Positions 40,975 through 52,140 of a DNA stretch of 64,000 nt are shown here, piece by piece. The position numbers and the translations under genes were made by a program. The stretch comes from Ligula intestinalis (Eukaryota > Platyhelminthes > Cestoda > Diphyllobothriidea > Diphyllobothriidae). The notes below the pieces were generated by a model. That model did not search any database. It had not been told where the DNA came from and worked only from the letters and a program-made list of their open reading frames with translations. Position 1 is the first letter of the stretch. Every line of letters begins with the position of its first letter. The DNA is taken from positions 49,229,587 to 49,293,586 of the forward strand of contig JAYGXS010000004.1 in NCBI GenBank assembly GCA_036362985.1, read 5' to 3'.

Positions 40975-41215
40975 AATGATGCGATCACTGTAACAAGAGT
41001 TTTATTTTCCTGACGGTTTGGATTCCGTCGGGAATCCTTAATCATATGTGATGATAGCATAGTCATAGTCATGTGCAGATAGGGTTGAAACATGCACAGG
41101 TTGCACGGCATTTATAGTTCATAGTGGTGATCCCCGTGCGTGCGATAATCATTCACGTATGTAGCAACCGCTTGAGTCTTAATTGATGCGGTACTGAATG
41201 AATGAGAAAGTTCGC
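40975..41215 (-). mobile_element. PLE terminal-repeat fragment
   Basis: GATGCGATCACTGTAACAAG, TTTTATTTTCCTGACGG, TTTGGATTCCGTCGGGAATC, AACATGCACAGGTTGCACGG and GTGATCCCCGTGCGTGC match the unit at 24.14-24.33 kb and the hairpin at 7.5 kb. On the minus strand a perfect 7-bp stem GGATTCC/GGAATCC precedes AAACCGTC. No nuclease sequence is attached. Confidence 0.6.
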
Positions 41216-41272
41216 GTTCCAGGTATCTGATTGGATAAGGAAGGAGACAAGTTAACTCTCGCGGATTGGATT

Positions 41273-41827
41273 TTAGCAAAAGTTTGCAGTGGCTGGAGTC
41301 ACACACGCACCCCCGCCACAGTTTGACAGTCGTCTCCGACGCAATCTACCGGACAGGAGCGGCGACTTGATGTTGTCGGGATCGGGGACTTGCGCGGCGT
41401 CAGCCGCAATCTTTACTCCTCTTCCATCTGAGCCCATGACGAAGTCAAGGCGACTGTAGGCGAGATAAGGAGGAGGCGGTGACGGCGGCTGACGTGGCTT
41501 GAGTTTGCACTCAGACGTGCGCGCCATCACACCCCCTGTGCGGAATTCCAAAACTTCAGTAACGCAAGCCACGCCCAGATCCACCTCCCCCCTGTTGTTT
41601 TCACACCTATATCGCGCCGCTCGTTGCAGGGGCCACACCTCGACCCCCTTCTCCCCGTTTGCTTTCGAGGAAGGTCGTTGTACACGTTGGCACGACGAGG
41701 AGGTGCGTCTAGTGCAATCCGGCATTCGATTCTTCGACTTTTCCAATCGGCTTTGTCTACCTCCGTATGTGTGCAACGAGATGTCGGTCAGTAATGTGTG
41801 ACAAAACCTAATGCGATAGAGTTTCAA
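41273..41827 (-). CDS. GC-rich 184-codon open frame, unrecognised
   Basis: The longest uninterrupted frame outside the N gap. The protein is basic and proline-rich, with WPLQRAARYRCENN, VACVTEVLEFRTGGVM, KPRQPPSPPPPYLAYSRLDF and DGRGVKIAADAAQVPDPDN. No domain, signal peptide or membrane segment is recognised. High GC content in the block makes a stop-free run easier by chance, and a 100-codon frame exists on the other strand. It may be part of an unidentified mobile element; a real gene is not excluded. Confidence 0.2.
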   Translation of the reverse strand: MKLYRIRFCHTLLTDISLHTYGGRQSRLEKSKNRMPDCTRRTSSSCQRVQRPSSKANGEKGVEVWPLQRAARYRCENNRGEVDLGVACVTEVLEFRTGGVMARTSECKLKPRQPPSPPPPYLAYSRLDFVMGSDGRGVKIAADAAQVPDPDNIKSPLLSGRLRRRRLSNCGGGACVTPATANFC

Positions 41828-42021
41828 AGAGGTGTAGGAGCAGTGCAGATACTGGGCATGCTGAGCATTTATTGTAGGAAGTTTGCCGTGTTTTAGAATT
41901 AGACCGTAAGAAGATGCGAGAGGAAGAGCTCTTGTTCCTGGTTACGGAGCAGCAGGTGTTAAAGCCTCCTCTTAGCGACAATACGCCAAGCCTTCAAGAC
42001 ACGGCGCGGCTTTCGAATTTG

Positions 42022-42503
42022 AGCCACCCATTTTTTTGCTCTCCATTCACGGGGGAATTTATTATCCTATGCCATCCTTTCTAATCCTCTGCTTTGTTTG
42101 TCTGCATTTGTGATCATGAGGTCATATCTACAGTACACTGCTACCTTTTTAAATGCACGAAAACAAGTTATTTTATCTACAACATATAACCATCCCAATA
42201 TTTTTCAAATGCGGCCAATCTGTCGCATATGCAATTCACCAACAACACCAACATCGACAATTCTCCGTAGGATGACAACACGAAGAAAAAAGCGTGTGAA
42301 GAAGCGGAACTGGAGAAGTTGAAAGCGGACCTGTCTCCATAGTTGATGTGAATGTCGTGAAAACTTGACTTGTGAGTATTACATGACCTTTTGCCTTTGT
42401 CCTTTTAAAATGACCCTAAATTTACCTTACCATCTGCTCTCCGTGAATGGAGCTATTTTTGCTGAAAATTCAGGTTTGTTAAATCCTCAATATAGCATTC
42501 CAC
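42022..42503 (+). repeat. LINE 3' tail, inverted partner of 46.3-46.8 kb
   Basis: Starts at CACCCATTTTTTTGCTCTCC and ends before the (CTT)n run. It includes GAAGCGGAACTGGAGAAGTT and GAAAGCGGACCTGTCTCC, the end of the LINE frame (matching AEKLKADLS at 12.55 kb), then TGTGAGTATTACATGACC and a GCTCTCCGTGAATGGAGC hairpin. It is over 90 percent identical by eye to the inverse of 46.30-46.80 kb. Confidence 0.75.
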
Positions 42504-42576
42504 TTCTTCTTCTTCTTCTTCTTCTTCATCTTCTTCTTATTCTTCTTCTTCGTCTTCTTCGTATTCTTCTTCTTCA
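42504..42576 (+). repeat. (CTT)n microsatellite at a LINE end
   Basis: About 24 imperfect CTT units, with CAT, TAT and CGT variants, directly after the LINE tail. This fits LINEs that end in a short tandem repeat instead of poly-A. Confidence 0.85.
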
Positions 42577-42689
42577 CTTCAACTCCCCTCTTCGCTTCAT
42601 GCGATCCGGGAGCACCACCATGTTACGTGCTGTAAGATTAAATGCGTATGAGTACAGTGTATACTGTAACTGTTACACTTAGAGGGCGT

Positions 42690-43070
42690 AACAGATGCGC
42701 TGGACCGACGTGGAGGCCAGATCAGAGTATGACAGGCCTAATTCGGGTTGCGCCGCCATAACAAATGCCGAAAATAAGTGGGGAAGGGGGAGGGAAGGGC
42801 TTTGGTGGCAAGCTTAGGGGCAGGTTCAGGCACCAGCCGATCGTTGCACTATCATCCTGTAGAATCTGAGTCAGGCGTGGCAGCTTCAAATGCCTGGACC
42901 CGATCCAGCCGCCAGTCTTCTTGATTTGGTCATGAAGCCGGGCACGATTGGGTGAGGGAAGACAGCATGCGGTGGATGCAACGTAAGGCTGCTATAACTT
43001 AAATCTCATCCACGCGCAATTCATCACCACCGCACCAGGACGCTGTGGAGCACGCACCTACCATAATTAG
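42690..43070 (+). repeat. Dispersed repeat S, copy 4 (longest)
   Basis: GCGCTGGACCGACGTGGAGG, CCAGATCAGAGTATGACAGG, TTCGGGTTGCGCCGCCATAA, CAAATGCCGAAAATA and a CAGTCTTCTTGATTTGGTC box match copies 1-3. This copy has an extra GC-rich inner segment, GGGGAAGGGGGAGGGAAGGG, and a further 80 bp. Confidence 0.6.
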
Positions 43071-46000
43071 ACTCGTTGATCGAACTCTCAGGCGACCCCA
43101 GGAAAGTACTTACTGAAAAAGACACGTTGCACTAAACTTATCAGACTAAATAGCAATATAATAGAAAACTGCTAAATCTTCCAAGAGTCTGTATCGCGTG
43201 TTGACATGCACAGCTTCCTATACTCTCCTTTTGGGGTCAAGCATATGTATTGCCTTTCATTTTCGTGGCAATAGTATAAACTGCACATAAAACCCGGAGT
43301 TAAACGCAGGTCTATATGTTAGACCACGAGAATATCGATGCGTGTATGAAGAAGCCCTAAATCATGCGTATGTAGAAGTGTTTCTTGAGGAAATCTTCCA
43401 AAGAGATGGATTTCACTGCATTAGCCTTCTCGGGTTGTCCGAGCAGTTGTGATGTTAGAGCTTTGGTTTGGCGACAGTCTGGTCTCGAGGCCCGGTTCCT
43501 TAGGATATGCGAGAAGTCTTGGAAAGGCAGAGTAGATGTAAGAGTGTATTGTTTACCGAAATCTTAGGGGAAAGTTGCCAATTGGTCTTGCAAGGCGTCC
43601 GACCGTGAGGCCAGTGGGAAAGGGCGGCGTCGCCGCCACCGCGACGCTCCCAGGCGGAATTCCAAGTGTCCTCTGACCGCAGTCATCCCGGGCGGCTGCC
43701 GAATACACGCTTTGTCTCTGTAGACCGCTGGTGACTGGTTGCATTGCGCGAGCTTAAGCCGTGTGTGTCAGTAGCTGGCCCTGGTCCTTGAGCGAGAGAC
43801 AGGCCAGGGGTCGGCCATCACGGTAACCACAGCGTTGGCGTGATGAGTCAACGGTGGCGTTAAGGTCCACTACATGCTCTTGTTAATGGTCACATTTATT
43901 AAGTTTCAGAAATATATTTAATATCTCTTTGGATACCTGTCGAGTCTATTAGGGTTCCTATTTAAGGTCAATGGCATATTTTCATGTTCCTTTAAGCCCC
44001 TCGTGCCCTTCGTACGATTAAACGAAGCTTATCGGAAAGTGATAGGATTTGTGGTTGGAAACCAATGCTATTGAAGATAAGAACAAGGGTTCGTAATGCA
44101 GTAAATTCTAAAATAGCACTCTCCACTACTTCAATTATATGGAGGTTTTTTTGCACAAAATCTACAAAAAGTGAATAACACCAAAAGATCACTGTGGCCT
44201 GTTATTTTAAGTAATTCCAACCTGGACGTTCGTCTGAGCACCACATCGCGACCGGACCAATGTGCTGCTCAACAGTTTCGGAACCATATCAACGATTCAT
44301 TAACCATCCATGAAATAATTTCTATAACACTTAAAGGAACACGACGGAATGTTTATTTGTTTTCAGATAAATAATAATGAGCCCATTCTGGGCATTTTCA
44401 TCCCACATAGAATTTGCTCCGGAGAAAATCCTCCAAATATTTGTTTTTAATGTTTGTGGAGCCTTTTTACACAGGCAAACCCCACTAATTACCCTCAAGT
44501 TGTCTGTCCTGGGAGCAGAACGTCAATTGCATTCATGGTTACGATTTTTTGATTTTTATGCACCATTTCTTTATTTAAGGCCTGTACACTGCTTCAGTTG
44601 CTTTTCAATTTAGTTTGAAGAAACAATTTTATTACATTTCAAGGAAAGGCATCCTTTGGGAAAATGAGGAATCTTTATTCAGTGAATTTTCGACATTGGA
44701 GCAATTAGCCATTACAGCATTGCGACTGCTTATTATGCCCACCACGGCGTGACGCAACTTTCCGCTACTAATTGATGCCCATACCAAACGACTTTATGAA
44801 TGCAGTAGCACTTTTAAATATAAATTCTTCTTTGCACAGTTTCTCAAGTCTGACGGTGACCTCAGAATCCAGTGTCAAAAATTTATTCAATAAAGTTTTT
44901 TCACTACCCCAAAGGACGCCTTTCCTCGAAATTACATTTCTTCCAGTTTATACGAATCTTATTACTCTTTAAACAGGGATCAGAACAGCTGGTTCATCTT
45001 ATCGTACGTTTATTGTCTTGCTATTTAAATAATATTCAGTAGGTATGTTAGTGTTAATTAAAAGGTTGGTGTCGTGAAATGATGGCAGTGCCATTTTAAC
45101 TACGAGGGATTTTGATTTCTGATTTGGTTTAAAGCGGAGGCTACAATATTTATGCACTAAAAGTTATTGCCTGCATTATTATGCTCAGCATTATCAGGTA
45201 GGGTTGGTTGCTGAGATGCAATAGGCATTGTTTAGTTATTAAATAATTAAATAATTTCATAATTGAATATTTTAATATTTAAATTGATTAACATTTAATT
45301 ACTTGATCAGCAATTAATTTAAGCCTTAAGTAATGAATAATATTCACATGTCATCAACTGGTTAGAGTTGCAGGAAATTCGTCGCTCAGTCGACGCTTGC
45401 GATTCACTAACCATCAGACGAGCCGCTCAGAGGAGCTTGTCAACTTGGAGGCAACAGAAAAACCACATCGAATTGCTTGGCCATCGAGAATCTTATGTGT
45501 TTGTGATAATGGAGGATAAGGAACTATTTTCTGACCTTGTAAAATTAATATGTTTACATTTCTGTCAACTAGTATCAAGTAACAAAACAGTTTACTTACC
45601 GAAAGGGCAATGAAGTGGGTGAACGCGCCGAAAAAATAGACGCCTGATCCTTGCCACCTTTCACATGGAACCCATGATATGCAGGTGGAGAAGTTATTGA
45701 AACACCGAAAATATTGAAGTAAACATTAACTTTGCAACGGAATAAACTAGTAAATGAATGCACCAGACTAAGTGCACATCGACTTGATTGACCTTTCTGC
45801 ACCATCTAGCTGCGTACATTGGCAGAAGAAGTCACAGAGGGGCAGTCATCTGTTAGCTTGCAACGCGTCCGAGTAAGAAATGCCGGATTAAGGGTGACCA
45901 ATAGCAGGTTCATTTAACTTACACATTGCTCTCTTTATTTAGCAACATTCCTGAAAAACTCTGGGAGTTAGCACCAAATTTCTTGCATGAAAGTTCACTA

Positions 46001-46299
46001 CGTATAACATCTTACGGATTATTAACGGGACATTAAAACTGATGTTCCACTAGTACCAACAGGTGTAGGAAGTATATTGCTCTGAGGTGACAGGTGGCTT
46101 ATATCAATCAAAATCTTCATTAATACCTGACGCATTCTGACAAAGACATAATTGTTTTCGATTTTTTCAGAAATTAACCTCTGACTTGGGGTAAATAAAG
46201 TTAAAAGACGGTCTATAAGAGCAGACAGATATGAGCCAAAGAAATCAGCAAGAGCAGTCTGCGCCTATCGACCGCAGTGAAAACAGAGTTGTTCTAAGT
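43071..46299. other. Unassigned stretch
   Basis: About 3.2 kb between the inverted LINE tails and repeat S. It contains a very AT-rich region at about 45230-45350. Frames of 60-80 codons are scattered on both strands. None has a domain I recognise, and no rRNA or tRNA was seen. Confidence 0.45.
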
Positions 46300-46805
46300 T
46301 AAGAGAAGAAGAAGAATGCTAAATTGAGGATTTTACAAACCTGAATTTTCAGTAAAAATGGCTCCATTCACGGAGAGCAGATGGTAAGGTAAATAAAGGA
46401 TCATTTTTAAGAGGAAAAAGGTAAAAGGTCATGTAATACTCACAATTCAAGTATTTTACTAAATTCACATCAACTATAGCAACAAATTGGCTTTCAACTT
46501 CTCCATTTCCGCTTCTTCACACGCTTTTTTCTTCATGTTGTCATCCTACGGAGAATTTTTCGATATTGGTGGTGTTGGTGAATTGCATATGCGATGGATT
46601 GGCCGCATTTGGAAACTATTGGGATGGTAATATGTTGTAGATAAAATAACTTGTTTTCGTGTATTTAAAAAGGTAGCAGCGTACTGTAGATGTTACCTCA
46701 TGATCACAAATGCAGGCAAACAATGCAGAGGATTAGAGAGGATGGTATAGGATAATAAATTTCCCCGTTAATGGAGAGCAAAAAATGGGTGGCTTAAATT
46801 CAAGG
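46300..46805 (-). repeat. LINE 3' tail, inverted partner of 42.0-42.5 kb
   Basis: Begins with a GAAGAAGAAG end and runs in reverse: GGCTCCATTCACGGAGAGCA hairpin, CATGTAATACTCACAATTC, CAACTTCTCCATTTCCGCTT, ATGATCACAAATGCAGGC and AAAAAATGGGTGGCTT. It matches 42022-42520 with few differences. The two copies are about 3.8 kb apart in opposite directions. Confidence 0.75.
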
Positions 46806-46867
46806 AAATTAAAGAGGAGCAATGTAAAAGCTAGAGTATCCGCCGGAACGGACACGGGGAACGCTGC

Positions 46868-46992
46868 AGGGCCTACCACTGATCCGTATCCATCGGAACT
46901 GCTCCATGCGGCGACAGAGTATCGGCAAAACGCGTGTCTAGGCTTTTAGCTCGTATCTGTCTTGCCAGTACGCTGTATCGTGCAACCCCCAA
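46868..46992 (+). ncRNA. Decayed hammerhead of the retrozyme family
   Basis: CCACTGATCCGTATCCATCG is followed by GGCGACAGAGTATCGGCAAA, ACGCGTGTCTAGGC and TTTTAGC. The order is that of the 27-kb ribozymes: core box, stem II, GAAA-like box, palindromic helix III ACGCGTGT-C and helix I. The core CTGATGA is now CTGATCC and GAAA is CAAAA, so it should be inactive. Confidence 0.6.
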
Positions 46993-48842
46993 TGCAGGCT
47001 AGCAACTGGAACAACGTTTTAATAAGGACTAGTTATTTACGCAGCCGAACACTTGAGTACATCATAGTTACGTCTGCTTGTCGTAGTTTTCAGAATCGAA
47101 TCATTTCTTTTCTAGTTCCGAATATATCGGCCTGCATGTTGTGCATCACGTTGTTGTTGGGGGTAGGCACCGCACATCAATGTGTTTTTTCCACTGAGAA
47201 ACAACGCATTTGGCGTTATTTTGTGCTTACGACAGTTACTGACTGTTTATACTCGAAGTCTGGAGTTTGAAGTGCTACCTGCTAGCTTTTGGACGAGGTT
47301 TATCTACGTGTTACTTCCATTGCCCTAGTTTCTGACCACGACCGCCCCACGCTAATTATTAAATTTATTCACTCGAAATACCAGGCGTTTGTAGCATGAA
47401 GAACGGTTAATTGATTTGCATTTATCCATTAGTTAACGTGCACAATCATTTACTAAGTCTAGTCTTTACCTTGGTCGTTTGTCGGAATGTAGGAAGTTAA
47501 AAGCTTTACACACACGCCACCGGTTTTTAGAAAGCCAAGTGCTACTGTAACGTACACGGCAGGCATGTTCTTGATTACACTTCAGGTGTCCTCTCAACCA
47601 GAGGTACATATTTCGGAGGTAAATTATACAATTTTTCTCCTCTTGTGACTTTTCAGGCAGTTTTTCTGTTGATCTTCTAATTTCGCAGTTAAAAACACCT
47701 TACAGTTGATATGGTGTCTAACAGAGCGTAATTCAATAACTAGAAATAAGCATTTGATTATTATTTGTAGTATTATTATTGTGCAGAAGTTGACTTCTTC
47801 CAACTCCAGAAAGACGCTTGTTGTTTAGGATAAGAGACGAAAGGACGGATCTACCATAGTGCAACAATGATTATCCCGTGAAAAACAGATCAGAAGACCG
47901 TCGATTTCATATCATCTGTTTACAATAAGTAGATTTGAACGGTTTCGATGAAAAAGTTCAATACTCATTCTAACAGATTGTTATACTTCAAAAGGTGGAC
48001 AGAAAAAGACAAGAGAGCCGGTTTCTGAGAGCAGCAACTTCATTCAAAAGCTACAGAAACAGCAGTTTTCTAGCTCGTCAATTCTAGATTATTTATAGAC
48101 TTTTTGGCTGTTCTCGAACATTGCTGCCAATGGCGTGCGACGGGCTATGCGGAATATTCCGGCCGTAGTGTGGCGTTCAATGATTGCCGAACTGGTGCAC
48201 GATATCACTGTTGGGAAAATATCGACTTAGCCATCTGCACCACGGATGAATAGCAACATCACGCGTGGTAGATATTGCCGTGCACCATGCGCCCATATCT
48301 ATGACTAATTGTTTCTATTCCCTTTACCTATCCAGTTTCACCCTTCGAGGCTGACACTTAATCAGACCATTTATTCTCTTATTAATAGGCAACGACCATC
48401 TGCAGCTGAATGAGAGGTCATGAAATCGTATGACGTCATTAAATTCTGCTAATCTAGTGATCTTCGCCTGGTACAACTTTCGTCCGGAAAACAATGCTTC
48501 AATCAAAAAAATGATCCGGTGCTTGACAACCCTTCTTCCTTATTCCTGAAAATACCTAGAACGCGAACGTTTTCATTCATTCGCTTATATTCTGTGGCCA
48601 ACTTGGCACGTGACTCGGCGTGTATCTTCGTTCTTTTGTCAAAGGCCTCTCCGTAACAAGATAACACATTAGTTTCTGAACAGGGTTCTTTCAAAAGTTG
48701 AATAGCTTAATGACTTACTTCCCAATTTCCTCTCTGTCCTATGGTAGCAAACTAGACCCTGTAGAACTTGAAATGCTTTCAATTCGAACATCGGCAACGT
48801 AGCCCACCTTGAGTGGGTCAGTGAGCATCACAACTAGCAACT
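46993..48842. other. Unassigned stretch
   Basis: Frames of 60-100 codons only. The one at 46962-47270 overlaps the ribozyme relic and is not recognised. Confidence 0.4.
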
Positions 48843-49530
48843 CAAGAAGTCAAGATAGGTGAACGAACGTTTTCTATTAATTCATCATCACTGTGCATCC
48901 ACAACTTTACATGCTCCTGACGGGCAAGTTATATTGGTCGAACAACTAGGCAGCTATCCAAACGCATGGGGGAACACCATCCTGTCTGGATGAACGAAAG
49001 CGAGGTCAAGTCAATATCTAGTGTGATTTTGGCTCACTTGGTTGAAAGCGGTCACCGGGTCCACGTAAACCAAGCGTTTCGAGTCTTGTATAAAGTGCCA
49101 GCGAAAAACTCCAAGTTTCTGCGTCAATGGATACTTGCGACAGCAGAAGCCGTCGCCATACGACTCACAAACCCGATCTTATGTGCGCAGAAGGCATATA
49201 TAGTGACCCTACGGCTTCCATGGCCGAGAACAAACTCAAAATCCATCTGCGCACCTTCTAGCTTACCACGAGACGATGAGCAGACAGTGACAACTGGTAT
49301 CAAGACGCCGCGAAGCGACGAGGAGAGGACCAGTGGATATGACCTAATTGTAGGACACGTCCGTCCTCCCCCTGCCCCCTTTGATCGCTTAAAAATCCCC
49401 CTCCTCCCCTTTCATTACCGTTGATTGGTCGCTTAAGCTTTTGCTAATTCTACCCCCTTTGTATTATTGTACACGCCTGAAGATGAATTAATCGAAAACG
49501 TTCTTTCGCCTATCTTCACTTCTTGAATGC
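48843..49530 (+). mobile_element. Compact PLE cassette with 45-bp inverted ends
   Basis: The left end (48845-48889, AGAAGTCAAGATAGGTGAAC, GAACGTTTTCTATTAATTCA) returns inverted at 49479-49524. The right end includes CCTGAAGATGAATTAATCGA then AAACG, a hammerhead-like tail in which CTGAAGA fits CUGANGA. The inside codes for the nuclease and C-terminal domain. It is the closest relative of the 14.5-kb cassette. Confidence 0.8.
48900..49424 (+). pseudogene. PLE GIY-YIG and C-terminal domain, one upstream stop
   Basis: Reads HNFTCS, a TGA stop, then RASYIGRTTRQLSKRMGEHH (YIG with R and EH), ISSVILAHLVESGHRVHVNQ (second histidine), AFRVLYKVPAKNSKFLRQWI, LATAEAVAIRLTNPILCAQK and AYIVTLRLPWPRTNSKS. 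It is open from 48966 to 49424 (152 codons), and its last 70 residues match the 14.7-kb copy almost residue for residue. The catalytic region belongs to the YIGRTxRxLSxR subgroup shared with 33.1, 59.9 and 63.7 kb. The upstream GIY part is truncated. Confidence 0.8.
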
Positions 49531-50099
49531 TTGAATGGATGGAATGCGCTTACTGTGAAAAACCATAAAATGCAATAGTTTAGAACTATTCGTCTAGACG
49601 ACCGTGGCGAACATGAAGCTACAACAAGAAATAACAGTTATTTCTTTTGATACGGTGCAGAAGACTACGAAAATCATACAAATTTCATAAATAGTAAAAG
49701 TTCAGATCAGAAGATTGTTGCTAGCGATGCAAACGGGGAAAAAGAGCAACGGTTTTAGGGAATAGGGGTCAAAAAACATCAATAACGCCAGCTGGAAGTG
49801 ATGGTGCAGGACACTGTATGCTGCCACCAGATCTATAAATCAATTGCCAGATCTCTCATCAGTCAAACTCATGATCCGTTTCCTAGATTACATCTGTTGG
49901 TTGAAAAAATCAAAATTACACCAAGCAAACTCCTTTTCACGTATGCACTAGCCTCAGTGAAAGCAACATCTTTATGTACCAGCGCCATGAATACGTCAAT
50001 CTATTGCCTACAGTGCTGTACCACACAGGCCAAATTGAGTACTGCAGAACGCTTGACTAAACACACGCCACCTTACCCTAACTCCACTCTCGGGGGAAT
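49531..50099. other. Unassigned stretch
   Basis: No gene recognised. A short frame at 49798-50124 has no known motif. Confidence 0.4.
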
Positions 50100-50600
50100 T
50101 GAGTTCTTCTGGCTGTCCCCTTGACAAGAAGGTGTAGTTGCAAGCGCGACCCCTAGGTGAAAACCCACCTAGCACCCTTGATTTATATCCTAGAAAGTCA
50201 AAGAGCTTGGTCAGTAACAGGGCGAGAGGTCCAGCAAAGCAAAGCCAAGCCGAGCACAGTAGCGAGTTAGAGCTTGGCACAAACCCCCTGAGTAGAAGCC
50301 GGGTACGGCGAGTGTTTTTTCTTACCGTCGTAGCAGACGCCGACAACGCGTGTCAGGGGGGGAGAGCATCCGGTAAAAACACGCCGGTAGGTTCTTACCG
50401 GCGGGTGGGGGGGGGGGGGGGGGGGTTAGGGTGTGGGCCGTGGGCTGAGGCATCACCGCGACGCGACAAGCAAGCGAAGTACGGAGTGTGCGCGGGTCCT
50501 GAACAGAGGGTGTGGCAGGCACCTGGGTGCGCCTTTTTAATGATAAATTGTCGACTGCAATTGGGCGTTCGACTGCAAATGAAGAACAAATTATAACATA
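50100..50600. other. GC-rich block with long poly-G tract
   Basis: GC-rich with a run of about 20 G at 50407-50427 next to other G runs, followed by TTAGGG. A 152-codon frame runs through on the plus strand (50138-50596) and frames of 112, 121 and 64 codons on the minus strand; high GC and the poly-G explain these. A short hairpin CCTAGGTG...CACCTAG is at about 50152-50171. No domain recognised. Confidence 0.4.
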
Positions 50601-50821
50601 TGAGGGCTGGTTTACGGAGTCCTGTGGATGCTGGGTGTTAAAGTACATTAAAGCGGCGTCAGCTAAGAGTAACCATCGTCGGTTCAAAAGCCACTGACTG
50701 CGTTTGTTGTATTTATCAAGTGAAATGCGGGCTCGCTCCTGACTAGGTTAATTTCCAAATATTTGCACAAAAACATTGCTGTTTATTTCCACAAGGAGCT
50801 GGAGTTGTAGGGAAGATTGCC

Positions 50822-51318
50822 ATGCAAAAGAAGTTTAAGTAGTGCGCCTCATATAGGCGGTGAAGGAAATTTGTACAAAAAGGAAAAATGTAATTGAGTT
50901 TATTCCCGCGGCCGCTGGGAGTAAGTTGTTCCGCATGTAAATTGAAGATGTGCGCGGCGCTTCTCGCCGCGGACTATACTCATCTAACTCTAGAATGGTA
51001 AATTGTACCTCAGGTAAGTTGAAGTAGACAACATCCTAACCACTAATTCCATGTTTCAGGAATTTCAAGAAACCTGGAATTTGACATTTAGGTTTTTCCG
51101 TAATACGTTGAATGATAATACGGATTAGGAAAATCTACAGATATAAATAAAAAAATTCTAAATATAATGAACTAAAAATGCATATAGCAGTTATTACAGT
51201 ATGTTCCACTGCTTATCCTAATTCACCAGCCATAAAATCCTATAACCACCGTTTTCGCATGACAAAATGCTGCGACTAGGGCTTCATAGCGTGCACTAAA
51301 TAAACTACTGTTGCCGAC
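50822..51318 (+). mobile_element. Family A element (A5), internally deleted near the left end
   Basis: The left tip TTTAAGTAGTGCGCCTCATA is followed directly by internal sequence, so about 70 bp of the left inverted repeat is lost. The internal block GCCGCTGGGAGTAAGTTGTT, TTCTCGCCGCGGACTATACT and right end ATAACCACCGTTTTCGCATG to GCACTAAATAAACTACTGT are kept. Confidence 0.75.
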
Positions 51319-51945
51319 TGCAAAACTACGCGGATGCAGGGAATGTGAGCTATTTTAACTGTAATTGCTCACCAGACTAATACTAGTAAAATGAGAGACA
51401 CATCGATTAACAATAGAGGGCATGTGGCAGGCCAGGGGTATTGCAGCATTGTATCATAATTCAGGGAAAATTTATGGGATGCTTAACAATTATTTCATAT
51501 CGCTGTAAAGTGTAGAAAACCACGAGAACATTATGGTGCAAAACAAAAGTAGGTAGTCGAACGCAGCTAAAAAAACTTCTGAATCATAAAAGAAAACATT
51601 TTAGTGGTCAATAACTGCGGCTTCAATATAGGAGTCTATAGCGGCAGGCGATGGAAAAATTGGAAAACTCGTAAGACCGATGTCTTTCTTTGAATAAACA
51701 GACTGACAGTATAGTTACCAGCAAAAATCTCCCACACTTGTTTTGTCAAAGCGTGAGTTAATCTAGCACTTTGCACTTGAGTCATTGGTCCAGTAGCCTC
51801 GCCATATGACTGCCTGAAAGGGCTCTGTATTGAACCACAATACACAACAAGAAGAGCATTTTCAGTAGCATAATCAGTGAGCGTCTATATATTTACATAT
51901 ATGCATGCACAAATTATCCCTGTTCCCAATTAAAAGCAGCAGGGC
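51319..51945. other. Unassigned stretch
   Basis: No gene or known repeat recognised. Confidence 0.4.
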
Positions 51946-51947
51946 CA

Positions 51948-52140
51948 AGGGCCCGTGGCCGAATAGTTAGGGCGTTGGATTCAATGATCAAAGATCCTGG
52001 CTTAGAATCCTTGGTGCCCTCAACCTGAACTTCAGTATGGCTGGTTGATAACGGCTCATAAGCCAGAAAGGGCTATTCAAGCCTCATCCATTTTTTTTTC
52101 GGTACGCCCATCTGGTGGTCAAGGCAGATACTTGGATGAA
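51948..52140 (+). repeat. tRNA-derived SINE
   Basis: The first 70 bp read like a tRNA: an A-box-like TGGCCGAATAGTTAGGGC, a GTTGGATTCAATGATCAAAG anticodon-arm and variable region, and a degraded B-box GGCTTAGAATCC, closed by a GGGC...GCCC pair. A body follows with CTGGTTGATAACGGC and AAGCCAGAAAGGGCT, then a T run (TTTTTTTTT). The B-box is mutated, so transcription by RNA polymerase III is unlikely. Confidence 0.6.

Noticed and set aside
45230..45350. AT-rich tract as a replication origin or matrix-attachment site
   Set aside because: Low sequence complexity alone is not evidence for either function.
50138..50687. 152-codon plus and 121-codon minus frames
   Set aside because: High GC and a poly-G/poly-C run suppress stops; no domain is seen, and glycine or proline runs come from the homopolymer.
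51948..52020. Functional tRNA gene
   Set aside because: The cloverleaf is incomplete, the B-box is mutated, and a SINE body and T-run follow.
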